A stretch of 64,000 nt of DNA from Oleiagrimonas sp. C23AA. Its GTDB lineage: Bacteria; Pseudomonadota; Gammaproteobacteria; Xanthomonadales; Rhodanobacteraceae. The notes beneath the pieces are model-generated. The model had not been told where the DNA came from. It did no database searches and was given only the letters and a program-made list of their open reading frames with translations. Positions 8,477 through 20,799 of the stretch are shown here, piece by piece. Within the stretch, counting starts at the first letter, position 1. Every line of letters begins with the position of its first letter. The stretch covers positions 1 through 64,000 of the forward strand of contig NZ_JAARLY010000005.1 in assembly GCF_011759385.1 (NCBI RefSeq). The letters run 5' to 3'. The position numbers and the translations under genes were made by a program.

Positions 8477-9901
8477 TCAAGCTGTTTCGCGGCCGGGCCG
8501 ATCGCGCCGCAGGCGCGTAAACACCGCGGCCGCCAGCACCGCCATGCCAGCCAGCCACCACACGGTCAGATGAAAGGCGTGCACATAGGCCGCCGCATGC
8601 GTGTGCAGGTCGCCCACCAGCGCCTCCATCAGCAACGAGGCCAGCGCGATACCAAAGCTGATGCCCAGAAACTGCATGCTCGAGGTCAGCGACGAGGCAT
8701 GCGCGGCCTGATCGGGCCCGATGTCCTGGAAGGCCAGCGTGTTCATGGCGGTGTATTGCAGCGACATGGCCAGCCCGTAGACGAATACCAGCAGCGCCAC
8801 CGCCCACGACGGTGTATCGGCGCCGAGCAGCCCGAACGCGCTCAGCAGCACGGCGATGATCAGCGTGTTGGCCACCAGCGCGCGGCGATAGCCGAATTGG
8901 ACCAGAATCCGCGTGATACCCAGCTTCATCAGCATCATGCCCATCGCCTGCGGCACCAGGATCAGGCCAGCAGCCAGCGGCGACCAGTCACAGCCCAGCT
9001 GCAGAAACAGCACCAGCACGAACGGCATGCCAGCCGCTGCCAGGCGCGTGCAGATGTTGCCCAGTACCGAAATGCTGAAACTGCGCGAGGCGAACAGCCT
9101 GAGATCGGCCACCGGGTGTTCGGTGCGCCGGGTGTGCCATACCAGCAGCACGGCAAACAGGGCACCCGCGGCAAGACACGCCAGCACTGCCAGCTTGGCC
9201 CGACCGTCCGCGGCGCGGTCGGCACCGGCCATCAGCAGGCCCGAGGCCAGCGCGAAATAGGTAAAGCCGGCCAGGTCGAAGCGCCGCCGCTCGCCACGAA
9301 TCTCGGGCATGAAACGCTGCGTCAGCCACAAGCCCAGCGCACCGACCGGCAGGTTGATCAGGAAGATCAATCGCCAGTCGCCATATTCGGCCAGCGCGCC
9401 GCCCAGCAACGGCCCCAACACCGGACCCAGCATCGCCGGCAGCGTGACCATGCTCATCGCCTGCACCAGCGCGCGCTTGCTGAAAGTACGCGCCAACACA
9501 TAACGGCCCACCGGCATCATCAGCGCGCCACCCATGCCTTGCAGCACCCGCGACACCACCAGCTGGTCCAGGCTCTGCGCCAGGCCGCAGGCCAGTGAAC
9601 CCAGGGAGAACACGGCAAAGGCGACGCCGATCAGGCGCCGCGTGCCCAGCCGGTCGACCAGCCAGGGCGAGGCCGGTACGCACACGGCGATGGTCAGCAC
9701 ATAGGCGGTCAGCGCCGATTTCAGCGACAGTGGCGTTACCGCCAGCGCGTCGGCAATGGTCGGCACCGCGGCGTTGACGATGGTCGAGTCCAGCGTCTGC
9801 ATGAACAGCGCCGCCGACACCAGCCACAGCAGGCCGCGATGGGCGGCCAGGGCATCAGGGTCGTCGGTGGGGGTGAGGGCAGGCGAGGCGCGGGACGTCA
9901 T
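8477..9901 (-). CDS. DHA2 family MFS transporter (multidrug efflux)
   Basis: This 474-residue major facilitator protein resembles the DHA2 (14-helix) drug:proton antiporters such as E. coli MdtD. Motif A-like WLVDRLGTRRLIG lies near residue 85 and the antiporter motif C region LPAMLGPVLGPLLGGAL near residue 155. The N-terminal motif LDSTIVNAAVPTIA (about residue 38) is diagnostic of DHA2. It is 105 bp upstream of nhaD on the same strand and divergent from ligA across 140 bp. No regulator or membrane fusion protein is adjacent, so it probably works alone; its substrates are unknown. Confidence 0.88.
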   Translation of the reverse strand: MTSRASPALTPTDDPDALAAHRGLLWLVSAALFMQTLDSTIVNAAVPTIADALAVTPLSLKSALTAYVLTIAVCVPASPWLVDRLGTRRLIGVAFAVFSLGSLACGLAQSLDQLVVSRVLQGMGGALMMPVGRYVLARTFSKRALVQAMSMVTLPAMLGPVLGPLLGGALAEYGDWRLIFLINLPVGALGLWLTQRFMPEIRGERRRFDLAGFTYFALASGLLMAGADRAADGRAKLAVLACLAAGALFAVLLVWHTRRTEHPVADLRLFASRSFSISVLGNICTRLAAAGMPFVLVLFLQLGCDWSPLAAGLILVPQAMGMMLMKLGITRILVQFGYRRALVANTLIIAVLLSAFGLLGADTPSWAVALLVFVYGLAMSLQYTAMNTLAFQDIGPDQAAHASSLTSSMQFLGISFGIALASLLMEALVGDLHTHAAAYVHAFHLTVWWLAGMAVLAAAVFTRLRRDRPGRETA

Positions 9902-9918
9902 GACTGCGCCTATTTTAA

Positions 9919-13382
<3,464 letters not shown>

Positions 13383-13985
13383 GCCACCGCTGGCGATACC
13401 CACGCCGCATCAGCGCGTCGTGACCTCAATGCCGATGCAAAGCGCGTATCGCGTACACCCCGACATCACACCCACTGAAGAATCGTCGCGCCCCTGGTCA
13501 GCGGGCGCTGCGGAGTGCTTGACGTTGCCCTGCATCATTAAGGCCGGCAAGGACCATCATCGTCGCGGACCTGGGCTTGCCCTCCGGTAGTCGGTCCACG
13601 CTCCAGTGCATCAGGTGAATGCTGATCCGCTGCCGATAGAGGCGGCGCGGCAGGCCATCATGCCAACGTGGCCGGCATGCGTCTTCTTCATCCGTATGGC
13701 CGCCGTTCGCATCGCGCCAAGTGTGCCAGTTACCCGGTGAGGTGCCAGGGAAGGGCCCTGACCCGCTCTATACCCGGGCACGGCATGAGCCGCCGCCATT
13801 GCCACGGCAGGGCCGGGCCACCCCCATCGGCCGCCACGCCCGGTGTCTGCTTTCGCTATGGCGCTGCCTGCAAGGTGATCATCGCACTCTCCTGATGAAT
13901 CGGCGCGGCCGCGACATGTCCTTGAAGGGCTCCGCTGGGCATTATTTAGTTCACAAATGAATATTTTATTGATAAAGTAAAATCC
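13383..13985. other. 603-bp gap without a convincing gene
   Basis: No frame on either strand combines a start, a ribosome binding site and recognisable protein content. Short open frames exist but are rich in arginine, proline and histidine, typical of chance frames in GC-rich DNA. One short run (13556-13618) would read as IIVADLGLPSGSR, which resembles part of a response-regulator receiver domain; it may be debris of a lost gene or chance. The last 50 bp before marR turn sharply AT-rich and hold the marR promoter/operator region. Confidence 0.4.
13950..13976 (+). promoter_or_regulatory. Two short dyads in the AT-rich marR promoter region, candidate MarR operator
   Basis: TTCA-N4-TGAA at 13950-13961 and TTTAT-N2-ATAAA at 13965-13976 lie 10-36 bp upstream of the marR ATG, inside an AT-rich island that contrasts with the GC-rich surroundings. 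MarR proteins usually autoregulate through dyads overlapping their own promoter, so these are the best candidates for the operator of the marR-FUSC-DUF1656-hlyD operon. The dyads are seen; their function is inferred. Confidence 0.45.
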
Positions 13986-14531
13986 ATGAACAAGGATCCG
14001 CTGCAAAGCTGCACCTTCGCCGCCACCGAGCGCCGTATCGACACCACCTGTCGGCGCTTCCCTGAGTTTCCCCGCAATCCGGCGGTGCTGGTGCGACTGA
14101 TCAAGCGCATTCACCAACAGGTCCACGACGCAGCCAATGCCGTGCTGCGCCGATATGGCCTGAATCACACCGACTACAACATCCTGATGATGATCTACGG
14201 CAGCGACGGGGCGGGCGTCAGTCCGGGTGAACTGGCGCTGGCGGCAGGCGAGAAAGGTGCCAATCTGACGCGTATCTGCAATGCGCTGCACGACGGAGGG
14301 CTGATCGCACGCGCGCCCAGTGCCGAGGATCGGCGCAAGCTGGCGCTGACGCTCACCGCACAGGGCATTGCCCTGGTCGAACGCTTGCTACCGGACATGT
14401 GCCGGTTGCTGGATGCGCAGACGCAAGGCCTGGATGCGACGCAAATGGCGCAGGCCGAAGCCCTGCTCAAACATCTGCTTGGCAATGCCGAACAGATCGC
14501 CACCGGGCCCATGGCGGGTGATGCCCCGTGA
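13986..14531 (+). CDS. MarR family transcriptional regulator
   Basis: The 181-residue protein has a winged helix-turn-helix of MarR type at about residues 60-125 (GVSPGELALAAGEKGANLTRICNALHDGGLI, then the wing SAEDRRKLALTLTAQG). It carries an unusually long N-terminal extension of about 30 residues with two cysteines (C9, C22). MarR proteins typically repress efflux operons and are released by phenolic or aromatic ligands. It is the first gene of an operon with a FUSC exporter; its TGA overlaps the GTG of the next gene. There is no strong ribosome binding site, so translation may begin on a short leader. The ligand is unknown. Confidence 0.88.
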   Translation: MNKDPLQSCTFAATERRIDTTCRRFPEFPRNPAVLVRLIKRIHQQVHDAANAVLRRYGLNHTDYNILMMIYGSDGAGVSPGELALAAGEKGANLTRICNALHDGGLIARAPSAEDRRKLALTLTAQGIALVERLLPDMCRLLDAQTQGLDATQMAQAEALLKHLLGNAEQIATGPMAGDAP

Positions 14532-16630
14532 GGCGCACACCGGTCATGCAGCAACTGCACGAGGGCCTGGCTGGCGCGGGCCGCGACTGGCTGTTCGTGG
14601 CGCGGGCTGCGGCTGCCATGCTGGTCGCGGCATGGCTGGCGCTGCGTTTCAACCTGGAAAATCCGGCCTCGACCATGATCACCGTGGGCATCGTCATGCA
14701 CCCGCATTCGGGCATGGTGCTGGCCAAGAGCTTTTATCGTGCCATCGGCACCTTGTGTGGCTCATTTGCCGGGCTGCTGCTGGTGGCACTGTTCGCCCAG
14801 CAGCACCTTTGGCTGCTGGGCAGCATGGCGCTGTGGCTGGGGGCGTGCGCCGGTGGTGCTGCGCTGTACCGCAATTTCAAATCCTATGGCTTCGTGCTGG
14901 CCGGCTACACCGCCGGTATCGTCGCCATACCTGTGCTCTCCACCCCGACTGCGGCTTTCGATTCGGCAGTGATGCGCGTCAGTGAAGTACTGCTGGCGCT
15001 TATCGTCGCCGCCGTATTCAGCGACGTGCTGCTGCCGCAGCGTCTGCGTGACGTTCTGCGCCAGACCGTGCGCGCCCAGCTTGCCGGGTTGCTCGGCTTT
15101 GCCGCCGATTCGCTGTCGGGACGCTTGCCGCGCGGCAATCTGGAAGCGGCGCACCTGCGCGCCGTGCGCGAAGTGCTGGAGATCGAGAACTTGCGCAGTT
15201 CGGTGGTCTTCGAGAGCGAATACGGCGTCGATCGCAGCCCGCACCTGAAACGGCTCAATCAGGCCTACATGGCGGCATCGGGCACATTCCTGTCGCTGCA
15301 CCATCTGATGAACCGGCTGCAATCGCCGCGTGGTGAAAAAGCTCGCACCTCGATCAAGCAACTGTTCGAGCCTCTGGCAGCGCAGTTGCACGCCAGCCTG
15401 CGGCATGATCACGCCATCGCGCGGGCCAGGCACCTGCAGCGCGTCTTGCCGGAGCTGAGACCGATGCTGCAACAGCGCATCGACGGCTTGCAGAGCGCGC
15501 TCGACGCACGCGACACGCGGCTCGATTTCGCTACCGGTGCGGAGCTGGTGCTCCGCTTTGCCGACGAATTGTGCACCTATGCGGCCGCCTACGTGGTGCT
15601 GGTCGACGCACAGCCGCTACCGGCCGATGAGGATGTACCGAGCTTCTCGCGTGAAAGCGACCATCTGGACGCGCTCTGGGTCATGGTGCGCACTACCTGT
15701 GTGATGCTTGGCTTGGGGGCATTCTGGATCGCCAGTGCCTGGTCCTTCGGCTCCGGCGCCATGCTGATCGGCGCCATCTTCAGCGCACTGCTGGCCAGTG
15801 CGCCGCGGCCGCTGCTGGGGCTGCGACAGATGACCCTGGGCTACACCGGTGGCATCGTCGCGGCCTTTATCTGCAGATTCGTGGTGCTGGTGCACATGGA
15901 CGGCTTCATGTTGCTGGCAACCGGCATGCTGCCTTTTCTGTTGCTGGGTTTTTATCTGTACACACGACCTGGCCTGACCGGCGCCGGCACCGGCTTCGTG
16001 ATCGCTTTCTGCTACATGCTGGGAGTACGCGAAAGTCCCGGCTTCGATGTCGCGCATTTCCTCAACGATGCGATCAGCCAGTGGATCGGCATCGCCGGTA
16101 CTGCCACCGGATTCCTGGTTCTGGCGCACGCCTCGGACAGCCGCTGGTTGCGACAGCGTCTGCTGCGTCGTCTGCGCAGCCAGGTGGTGCGCGCCTGCTG
16201 CGCGCGTACGCCACATCTGCGCCATGACGTCGAAAGCGCCAGCCGCGATCTGTTCAACCAGGTGCTGGCCCTCAGCAAGCCCCGCAGCGAGGAAGCCCGG
16301 CACCTGATCGCCTGGGCCATGTCGGTGGCCGAGACGGCTCGCGCGGTCATGGTCCTGCGCGAGCAGCGAATGCGGGGCGGGGAAGCTGCGCGCGCCTGCC
16401 TGGGGGCCATGCTGGCCGCGCTGGCCGAACTCTATGAGCAGCCCGGCCCGTCCAGCTACTGGAAGGCCCGCCGGCAGGTAACGCATCTGATCGATGCCCA
16501 GAACACACCAACGGCGTGGATGCCCTCGTTGCACCTGCTGCGCCTGGCGTTGCTGGAGGCCGATTCGGTGCTGGGCCGTGCGGTACAGGCTGCAAGCATG
16601 ACTCCCGGAGGCTTGTCCCATGCCGCGTGA
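14528..16630 (+). CDS. FUSC family (AaeB-like) efflux protein
   Basis: The 700-residue protein is a fusaric acid resistance/AaeB-type inner-membrane exporter. It has two membrane blocks of about six helices each (roughly residues 20-165 and 385-530), each followed by a soluble cytoplasmic region, the duplicated layout of the FUSC family. The N-terminal block LRFNLENPASTMITVGIVMHPHSG is typical. AaeB works with a periplasmic adaptor (AaeA) and the small protein AaeX to export aromatic carboxylates; here the equivalents follow directly. The start is GTG overlapping the marR stop (GTGA). Substrates are likely aromatic acids or similar drugs, by inference. Confidence 0.9.
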   Translation: MRRTPVMQQLHEGLAGAGRDWLFVARAAAAMLVAAWLALRFNLENPASTMITVGIVMHPHSGMVLAKSFYRAIGTLCGSFAGLLLVALFAQQHLWLLGSMALWLGACAGGAALYRNFKSYGFVLAGYTAGIVAIPVLSTPTAAFDSAVMRVSEVLLALIVAAVFSDVLLPQRLRDVLRQTVRAQLAGLLGFAADSLSGRLPRGNLEAAHLRAVREVLEIENLRSSVVFESEYGVDRSPHLKRLNQAYMAASGTFLSLHHLMNRLQSPRGEKARTSIKQLFEPLAAQLHASLRHDHAIARARHLQRVLPELRPMLQQRIDGLQSALDARDTRLDFATGAELVLRFADELCTYAAAYVVLVDAQPLPADEDVPSFSRESDHLDALWVMVRTTCVMLGLGAFWIASAWSFGSGAMLIGAIFSALLASAPRPLLGLRQMTLGYTGGIVAAFICRFVVLVHMDGFMLLATGMLPFLLLGFYLYTRPGLTGAGTGFVIAFCYMLGVRESPGFDVAHFLNDAISQWIGIAGTATGFLVLAHASDSRWLRQRLLRRLRSQVVRACCARTPHLRHDVESASRDLFNQVLALSKPRSEEARHLIAWAMSVAETARAVMVLREQRMRGGEAARACLGAMLAALAELYEQPGPSSYWKARRQVTHLIDAQNTPTAWMPSLHLLRLALLEADSVLGRAVQAASMTPGGLSHAA

Positions 16631-16820
16631 ACTGGCCTTTTTCGATGCCCTGGTGCCCAGTCTGCTATGGGTTTTCGTGGCCAGCCTGGGTCTGGGCTGG
16701 CTGCTGCACCGCCTGCTGTTATGGCTCGGCGTCTATCGCCACGTATGGCATCCGGCGTTGTTCCGCCTGGCGCTGGTCTGCTGCATTTTCAGCGGGCTGG
16801 GCCTGCTGGCGATGCACTGA
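16620..16820 (+). CDS. DUF1656 domain-containing protein (AaeX-like)
   Basis: This 66-residue protein has two hydrophobic helices (about residues 11-36 and 45-64) with the short basic link LWLGVYRHVWHPALF, which matches DUF1656/AaeX small membrane proteins. They are found almost only between FUSC-type exporters and HlyD-type adaptors, as here. The gene overlaps the FUSC gene by 11 bp and is followed by the adaptor after 10 bp. Its biochemical role in the pump is not established. Confidence 0.88.
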   Translation: MPRELAFFDALVPSLLWVFVASLGLGWLLHRLLLWLGVYRHVWHPALFRLALVCCIFSGLGLLAMH

Positions 16821-16830
16821 GGTGACCTTG

Positions 16831-17895
16831 ATGAAGATAGCTTCGCTTACCCGACTTGTCCTGACGCTCCTGGTGCTGACTGTGGCTGTGCTGGCCCTGT
16901 GGGTGCTGTGGCGCCACTACATGTATACCCCCTGGACCCGCGACGCCCGCGTGCAGGCTGACGTCGTGCAGGTGGCACCGGACGTCTCGGGCCTTGTCGA
17001 TCGTGTCGAGGTGAAGGACAACGCCTATGTGCACCGCGGCCAGGCGCTATGGCAGATCGACACCGCGCGGTTTGCCAATGCGGTGGCGCAGGCAAAGGCC
17101 TCGCTGGCCGCGGCCAAGGCCGATGCCGAGGCCGCCGGCGCCAGCCGTGCAGCGGCGGAGGCGTCCGCGGCCCAGGCCCGTGCCGAGTTCTCCATGCGCC
17201 AGACCCAGGCCGAGCGCCGTCAGCACATGGGCGACGTGATATCGGCCGAAGCGCGCAGCGATGCCGAGGCGACCGCCCGCGCGGCCCGTGCCGGCCTGGC
17301 GGCGGCCAGCGCCAGCCATCGTGCCGCCGGCGCCGCCCAGGCCAAGGCGCTGGCAGCGGTACAGCAGGCTCAGGTGACGCTGTCGCTGGCCGAACTCAAC
17401 CTCGAACGCAGCACGGTGCACTCGCCCGTCGACGGCTACGTCACTCATTTGGACGTCTATGCCGGTGATTACGCCACCGCGGGGACGCCACGCATGGCGG
17501 TGATCGATGCGCATTCGTATCGCATCAACGGCTATTTCGAGGAGATCAAGATGCCGCAGGTGCACGTCGGCGACAGAGCGCGCATCCGCCTGATGAGCGG
17601 CGTCGAACTGCACGGTCGCGTCGAGAGCATCGCGCACGGCATGAGTGATCGCGACAACACCACCGGCAGCAACCTGCTGGCCGACGTCAGTCCGACCTTC
17701 AATTGGGTGCGCCTGGCACAGCGCGTGCCGGTGCGCATCGCCATTGATCCCGACAGCATGCCGCGCAGGCAGGTGCTGGTCGCCGGCATGACTGCCACGG
17801 TCGTGCTCGATCCGTCCACCCATGGTGCCATGCAGGTGGCGAGCGACACCGCGACCATGGTTCAGAACTCCAGGTCCAGCGCCGCACACAGATAA
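16831..17895 (+). CDS. HlyD/EmrA/AaeA-type periplasmic adaptor (membrane fusion protein)
   Basis: The 354-residue protein has one N-terminal membrane anchor (about residues 8-27), a first lipoyl half (VQVAPDVSGLVDRVEVKDNAYV), a long alanine-rich coiled-coil hairpin (about residues 80-195), the second lipoyl half (STVHSPVDGYVTHLDVYAGDY) and a beta-barrel domain. It should bridge the FUSC pump to an outer-membrane channel; no channel gene is nearby, so a TolC-type protein from elsewhere is likely used. The start is ATG with GAGGTGA at 16820-16826. Its last 34 bp overlap the 3' end of the convergent DUF2461 gene. Confidence 0.92.
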   Translation: MKIASLTRLVLTLLVLTVAVLALWVLWRHYMYTPWTRDARVQADVVQVAPDVSGLVDRVEVKDNAYVHRGQALWQIDTARFANAVAQAKASLAAAKADAEAAGASRAAAEASAAQARAEFSMRQTQAERRQHMGDVISAEARSDAEATARAARAGLAAASASHRAAGAAQAKALAAVQQAQVTLSLAELNLERSTVHSPVDGYVTHLDVYAGDYATAGTPRMAVIDAHSYRINGYFEEIKMPQVHVGDRARIRLMSGVELHGRVESIAHGMSDRDNTTGSNLLADVSPTFNWVRLAQRVPVRIAIDPDSMPRRQVLVAGMTATVVLDPSTHGAMQVASDTATMVQNSRSSAAHR

Positions 17896-18548
17896 TCGAC
17901 CAGCGGCGCGATGCGCTGGAAGGTGTCGATCAGCACCGGGCGCAGTTCGGCCGAGCAGACCACGGCGTCGGTGATGTCCTGGCCGGCGGCGAAGTTCTTC
18001 AGTTTCAAGTCCTCGATCAGCGGATGATCAGGCTCGAACCCACGTGGCGGGCGTTTCAGGCGTTCGCCCCAGAAGCCGAAATGGCGCTGGAAGGCCTCCG
18101 AATGCGCGGCGCGTTGCCAGGCCGCGGGGTTGTTGGCGATGAATTCGCGGATGCGCTTCAGGTTCGCGCTTTCCGGATGCCACAGGCCGCCGCCGGCAAA
18201 GCTCGACTCGGGTTCGATGTGCAGATAGAACGAGGGCGCCTGCACCTCGCGGCGCCGTTCGTGGAACAGCCGCGCGCCGCCCCACGGTTTGTACGGCGCC
18301 TTGTTGTGCGCAAAACGCGTATCGCGCTGCACGCGGAACATCGATCCGCCCATCTTGCGCGGATCGGCGCGGTAATGCGCGCTGATGGATGCCACCGCCG
18401 GTTGCAGATCGGTGATCAGCGCCAGCATCGGTTCGCGCACGTGACGCTCGTAATCGTCCTTGTGCGCCTGGAACCATTCGCGCGTGTTGTTGGCGCGAAG
18501 GTCACCAAGAAAGCGAAACGTGGCGGCGGAGAAGTAAGCGCGTTCCAT
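17862..18548 (-). CDS. DUF2461 domain-containing protein
   Basis: This 228-residue protein is a full-length member of the DUF2461 family, recognised from its N-terminal block FRFLGDLRANNTREWFQAHKDDYE, the central MFRVQRDTRFAHNKAPYKPWGGARLF and HIEPESSFAGGGLW. It lacks a signal peptide or membrane segment, so it is cytoplasmic. The family has no established biochemical function that I know. Its coding end overlaps the convergent hlyD-type gene by 34 bp, with both reading frames intact. Confidence 0.88.
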   Translation of the reverse strand: MERAYFSAATFRFLGDLRANNTREWFQAHKDDYERHVREPMLALITDLQPAVASISAHYRADPRKMGGSMFRVQRDTRFAHNKAPYKPWGGARLFHERRREVQAPSFYLHIEPESSFAGGGLWHPESANLKRIREFIANNPAAWQRAAHSEAFQRHFGFWGERLKRPPRGFEPDHPLIEDLKLKNFAAGQDITDAVVCSAELRPVLIDTFQRIAPLVDYLCAALDLEF

Positions 18549-18632
18549 GGGAAAACTCGTCTCGGGGCGCGCCGCGGGCAGGGCTTACGGCGCGATGGAT
18601 AAGGGGCGGCAAAGTGTACGCGCCGCCTGTGC

Positions 18633-18652
18633 AGCGCGCGTCGATGCGCGCT
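18633..18652 (-). other. GC-rich hairpin at the 3' end of sbcB
   Basis: AGCGCGC at 18633-18639 and GCGCGCT at 18646-18652 form a 7-bp perfect stem with a 6-nt loop that overlaps the sbcB stop codon. There is no T tract on the minus strand after it, so it is at best a 3'-end stabiliser or weak Rho-independent element. Confidence 0.3.
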
Positions 18653-20123
18653 AGGTCGGCAACGCCAACTGGTGGCGCGTCGCCAGCTCGCGCGCCCAGG
18701 CTTCCACCTGATCGAGCACGGTCTGGCTGGGGCCATCATCAGCTGACGCGCTGCGGCACTCGGCCAGCGCGACGAAGAAGTCCTCAAGGCTGAGGTGGGT
18801 CAACGCGCTGCGCTCACCCAGGCGCTTGCGGCAGAAAGCTTGCCAGCGCTCGGCTTCTTCGGCGCTTAGGGTGTCCGGCCAGTTGCGGGCCCGATAGCGA
18901 AACAGCAGTTCTACATAACGTGGATCGCGGAACGCCATTGCGGCTTCGCCCAGTTGTGCGCCCGGCGTGCCGCGCACCTCGGCCAGAAGCCGCTTGTCGC
19001 CGTCCGGCAGGAAGCCGTCGTACAGGGCCAGCTCGCAGTCAGTGGCGGGCTCGTTATTACCGCCGCTTAGCGCAAATACCTCACGTAGTTTGTCAGCCAG
19101 TGCCGGCGCTTCACGCAGTTGCTCAAGATGGTGCTCACAGCGTGCCGGGTCCAGGCCGATGCGCGAAAGATCCACGCCCTTGAGCACCGACAGTGGTGCC
19201 AGCGCGGGGGAGCGATTGACGCGCACCGTGCGCAACTTGATGCGCTCGATGCCCTCGGGCAGGTCGGCCTGCGCGGTGAACACGCGATCGGCGATGTCCT
19301 GCGCCTCCAGGGCCAGCAGCTCGGCCGGATCGGCGTCCAGGTCGTAGACGATCACCTCGTTTGGCCGCGACGGATGCTGGGTGATCGGCGCGATCATCGA
19401 CAGGCAACCGCGACTGGCGGGGTAGCGCGAGGACACGTGCAACACCGGCGTCATGTGCGCAGTATCCAGCAGGCTGTGCACACGCTGTTTCTTGCGCAAG
19501 GCGAAGAACCAGTCCCACAGCTTGGGCTGACGCACGCGGATCAGGCGCGCCAAGCCGATCAGTGCTTCGACGTCTGATACCGCGTCGTGCGCACGGCGCT
19601 GCTCGATATGGTTGGCGGCCGCCAGATGCTCCAGGCGAAAGCTCGGCGCGCCATCGTCGCGCATCGGCCACTCGATACCCTCCGGGCGCAATGCGTAACA
19701 CATGCGCACCAGGTCGATCAGGTCCCAGCGCGAATTGCCGTTGCGCCACTCGCGCTCGTAGGGGTCATAGAAGTTTCGGTACAGCAACTGACGGGTAAAT
19801 TCGTCGTCGAAACGCAATGAGTTGTAACCCACGCCACAGGTGCCGGGCAGGGCCAGCTGTTCGTGCACGACCGCGGCAAATTCCGCTTCGGCGACGCCGT
19901 CGCGCTGTGCCTGCTGCGGCGTGATGCCGGTGATCAGGCACGATTGCGGGTGCGGAAGGGCGTCCTCCGGCGGACGGCAGAACACGCTCACCGGTTCGCC
20001 GATGATCTCAAGATCGAACGTGGTGCGGATGCCGGCAAACTGCGATGGACGATCGCGCCGGGGGTCGGTGCCAAAGGTCTCGTAGTCGTGCCAGAAGAAA
20101 GTCGGTTGGGCCATGGCCGCCAT
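18651..20123 (-). CDS. sbcB: Exodeoxyribonuclease I (SbcB)
   Basis: Exonuclease I degrades single-stranded DNA 3' to 5' and acts in mismatch repair and recombination. The protein (490 residues from this start, E. coli 475) has the DEDD-type nuclease N-terminus FFWHDYETFGTDPRRDRPSQFAG, the later acidic motif HDAVSDVEALI near residue 185, and the SH3-like and C-terminal regions of the family. Methionines at 20123 and 20114 are both possible starts; an upstream in-frame start at 20180 would run into the orn promoter region and is unlikely. It is divergent from orn. Confidence 0.92.
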   Translation of the reverse strand: MAAMAQPTFFWHDYETFGTDPRRDRPSQFAGIRTTFDLEIIGEPVSVFCRPPEDALPHPQSCLITGITPQQAQRDGVAEAEFAAVVHEQLALPGTCGVGYNSLRFDDEFTRQLLYRNFYDPYEREWRNGNSRWDLIDLVRMCYALRPEGIEWPMRDDGAPSFRLEHLAAANHIEQRRAHDAVSDVEALIGLARLIRVRQPKLWDWFFALRKKQRVHSLLDTAHMTPVLHVSSRYPASRGCLSMIAPITQHPSRPNEVIVYDLDADPAELLALEAQDIADRVFTAQADLPEGIERIKLRTVRVNRSPALAPLSVLKGVDLSRIGLDPARCEHHLEQLREAPALADKLREVFALSGGNNEPATDCELALYDGFLPDGDKRLLAEVRGTPGAQLGEAAMAFRDPRYVELLFRYRARNWPDTLSAEEAERWQAFCRKRLGERSALTHLSLEDFFVALAECRSASADDGPSQTVLDQVEAWARELATRHQLALPT

Positions 20124-20182
20124 GATCGCATGCCGACGCCCCGGTTTGGCCTGATACACTGGATAGCCACAAGGAGACATAC

Positions 20183-20788
20183 ATGGCGCAGGCGCACGAC
20201 GACAATCTGATCTGGATCGACCTGGAAATGACCGGTCTGGATACCGACCGCGACTCCATCCTGGAGATCGCCACCATCGTCACCGATCGCGAGTTGAACA
20301 TCCTGGCCGAAGGGCCCGTGTTCGCCATCTCGCATCCGGAAAAACGCCTGATCGACATGGATGACTGGAACCGCAACCAGCACACCAAGTCCGGACTCTG
20401 GCAGCAGGTGCTGGCCTCCAAGGCCGATCACCAGATTGCCGAGGCCGATACGCTGGCCTTCCTGGAGCAGTGGGTGCCAGCCGGTCGCTCGCCGATGTGC
20501 GGCAACTCGATCTGCCAGGATCGGCGCTTCCTGCATCGCCAGATGCCGCAGCTGGAACGTTTTTTCCATTACCGCAATCTGGATGTGTCCACGCTCAAGG
20601 AACTGGCGCGGCGCTGGGTGCCCTCGATCGCCCGCGGCATGACCGGCAAGGCCAGCGCGCACACGGCGCTGAGTGACATCCGCGATTCCATCGACGAGCT
20701 GCGCTACTACCGCACCTTCATGGGTGAATTCGGTGGCCGCGGCGCACGCGAGGCCATGGAGGCCGCCGACAGCGCCGATTCGGCCTGA
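20183..20788 (+). CDS. orn: Oligoribonuclease
   Basis: Orn is the essential 3'-5' exoribonuclease that finishes RNA decay by cleaving diribonucleotides, including pGpG from cyclic di-GMP turnover. The 201-residue protein shows the DEDDh catalytic layout: [21 protein letters not shown] at about residues 12-32, and [17 protein letters not shown] near residue 158 with the catalytic His and Asp. A strong AAGGAG lies at 20171-20176 before the ATG. It is divergent from sbcB across about 60 bp. Confidence 0.96.
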   Translation: MAQAHDDNLIWIDLEMTGLDTDRDSILEIATIVTDRELNILAEGPVFAISHPEKRLIDMDDWNRNQHTKSGLWQQVLASKADHQIAEADTLAFLEQWVPAGRSPMCGNSICQDRRFLHRQMPQLERFFHYRNLDVSTLKELARRWVPSIARGMTGKASAHTALSDIRDSIDELRYYRTFMGEFGGRGAREAMEAADSADSA

Positions 20789-20799
20789 GCACGACGGCC

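Noticed and set aside
13523-13618. Receiver-domain-like fragment (ADLGLPSGS)
   Set aside because: Only about a dozen residues match a very common pattern, with no start or flanking domain; chance cannot be excluded.
20124-20180. Extended sbcB start at 20180
   Set aside because: It would run into the orn ribosome binding site region and adds a non-conserved peptide.
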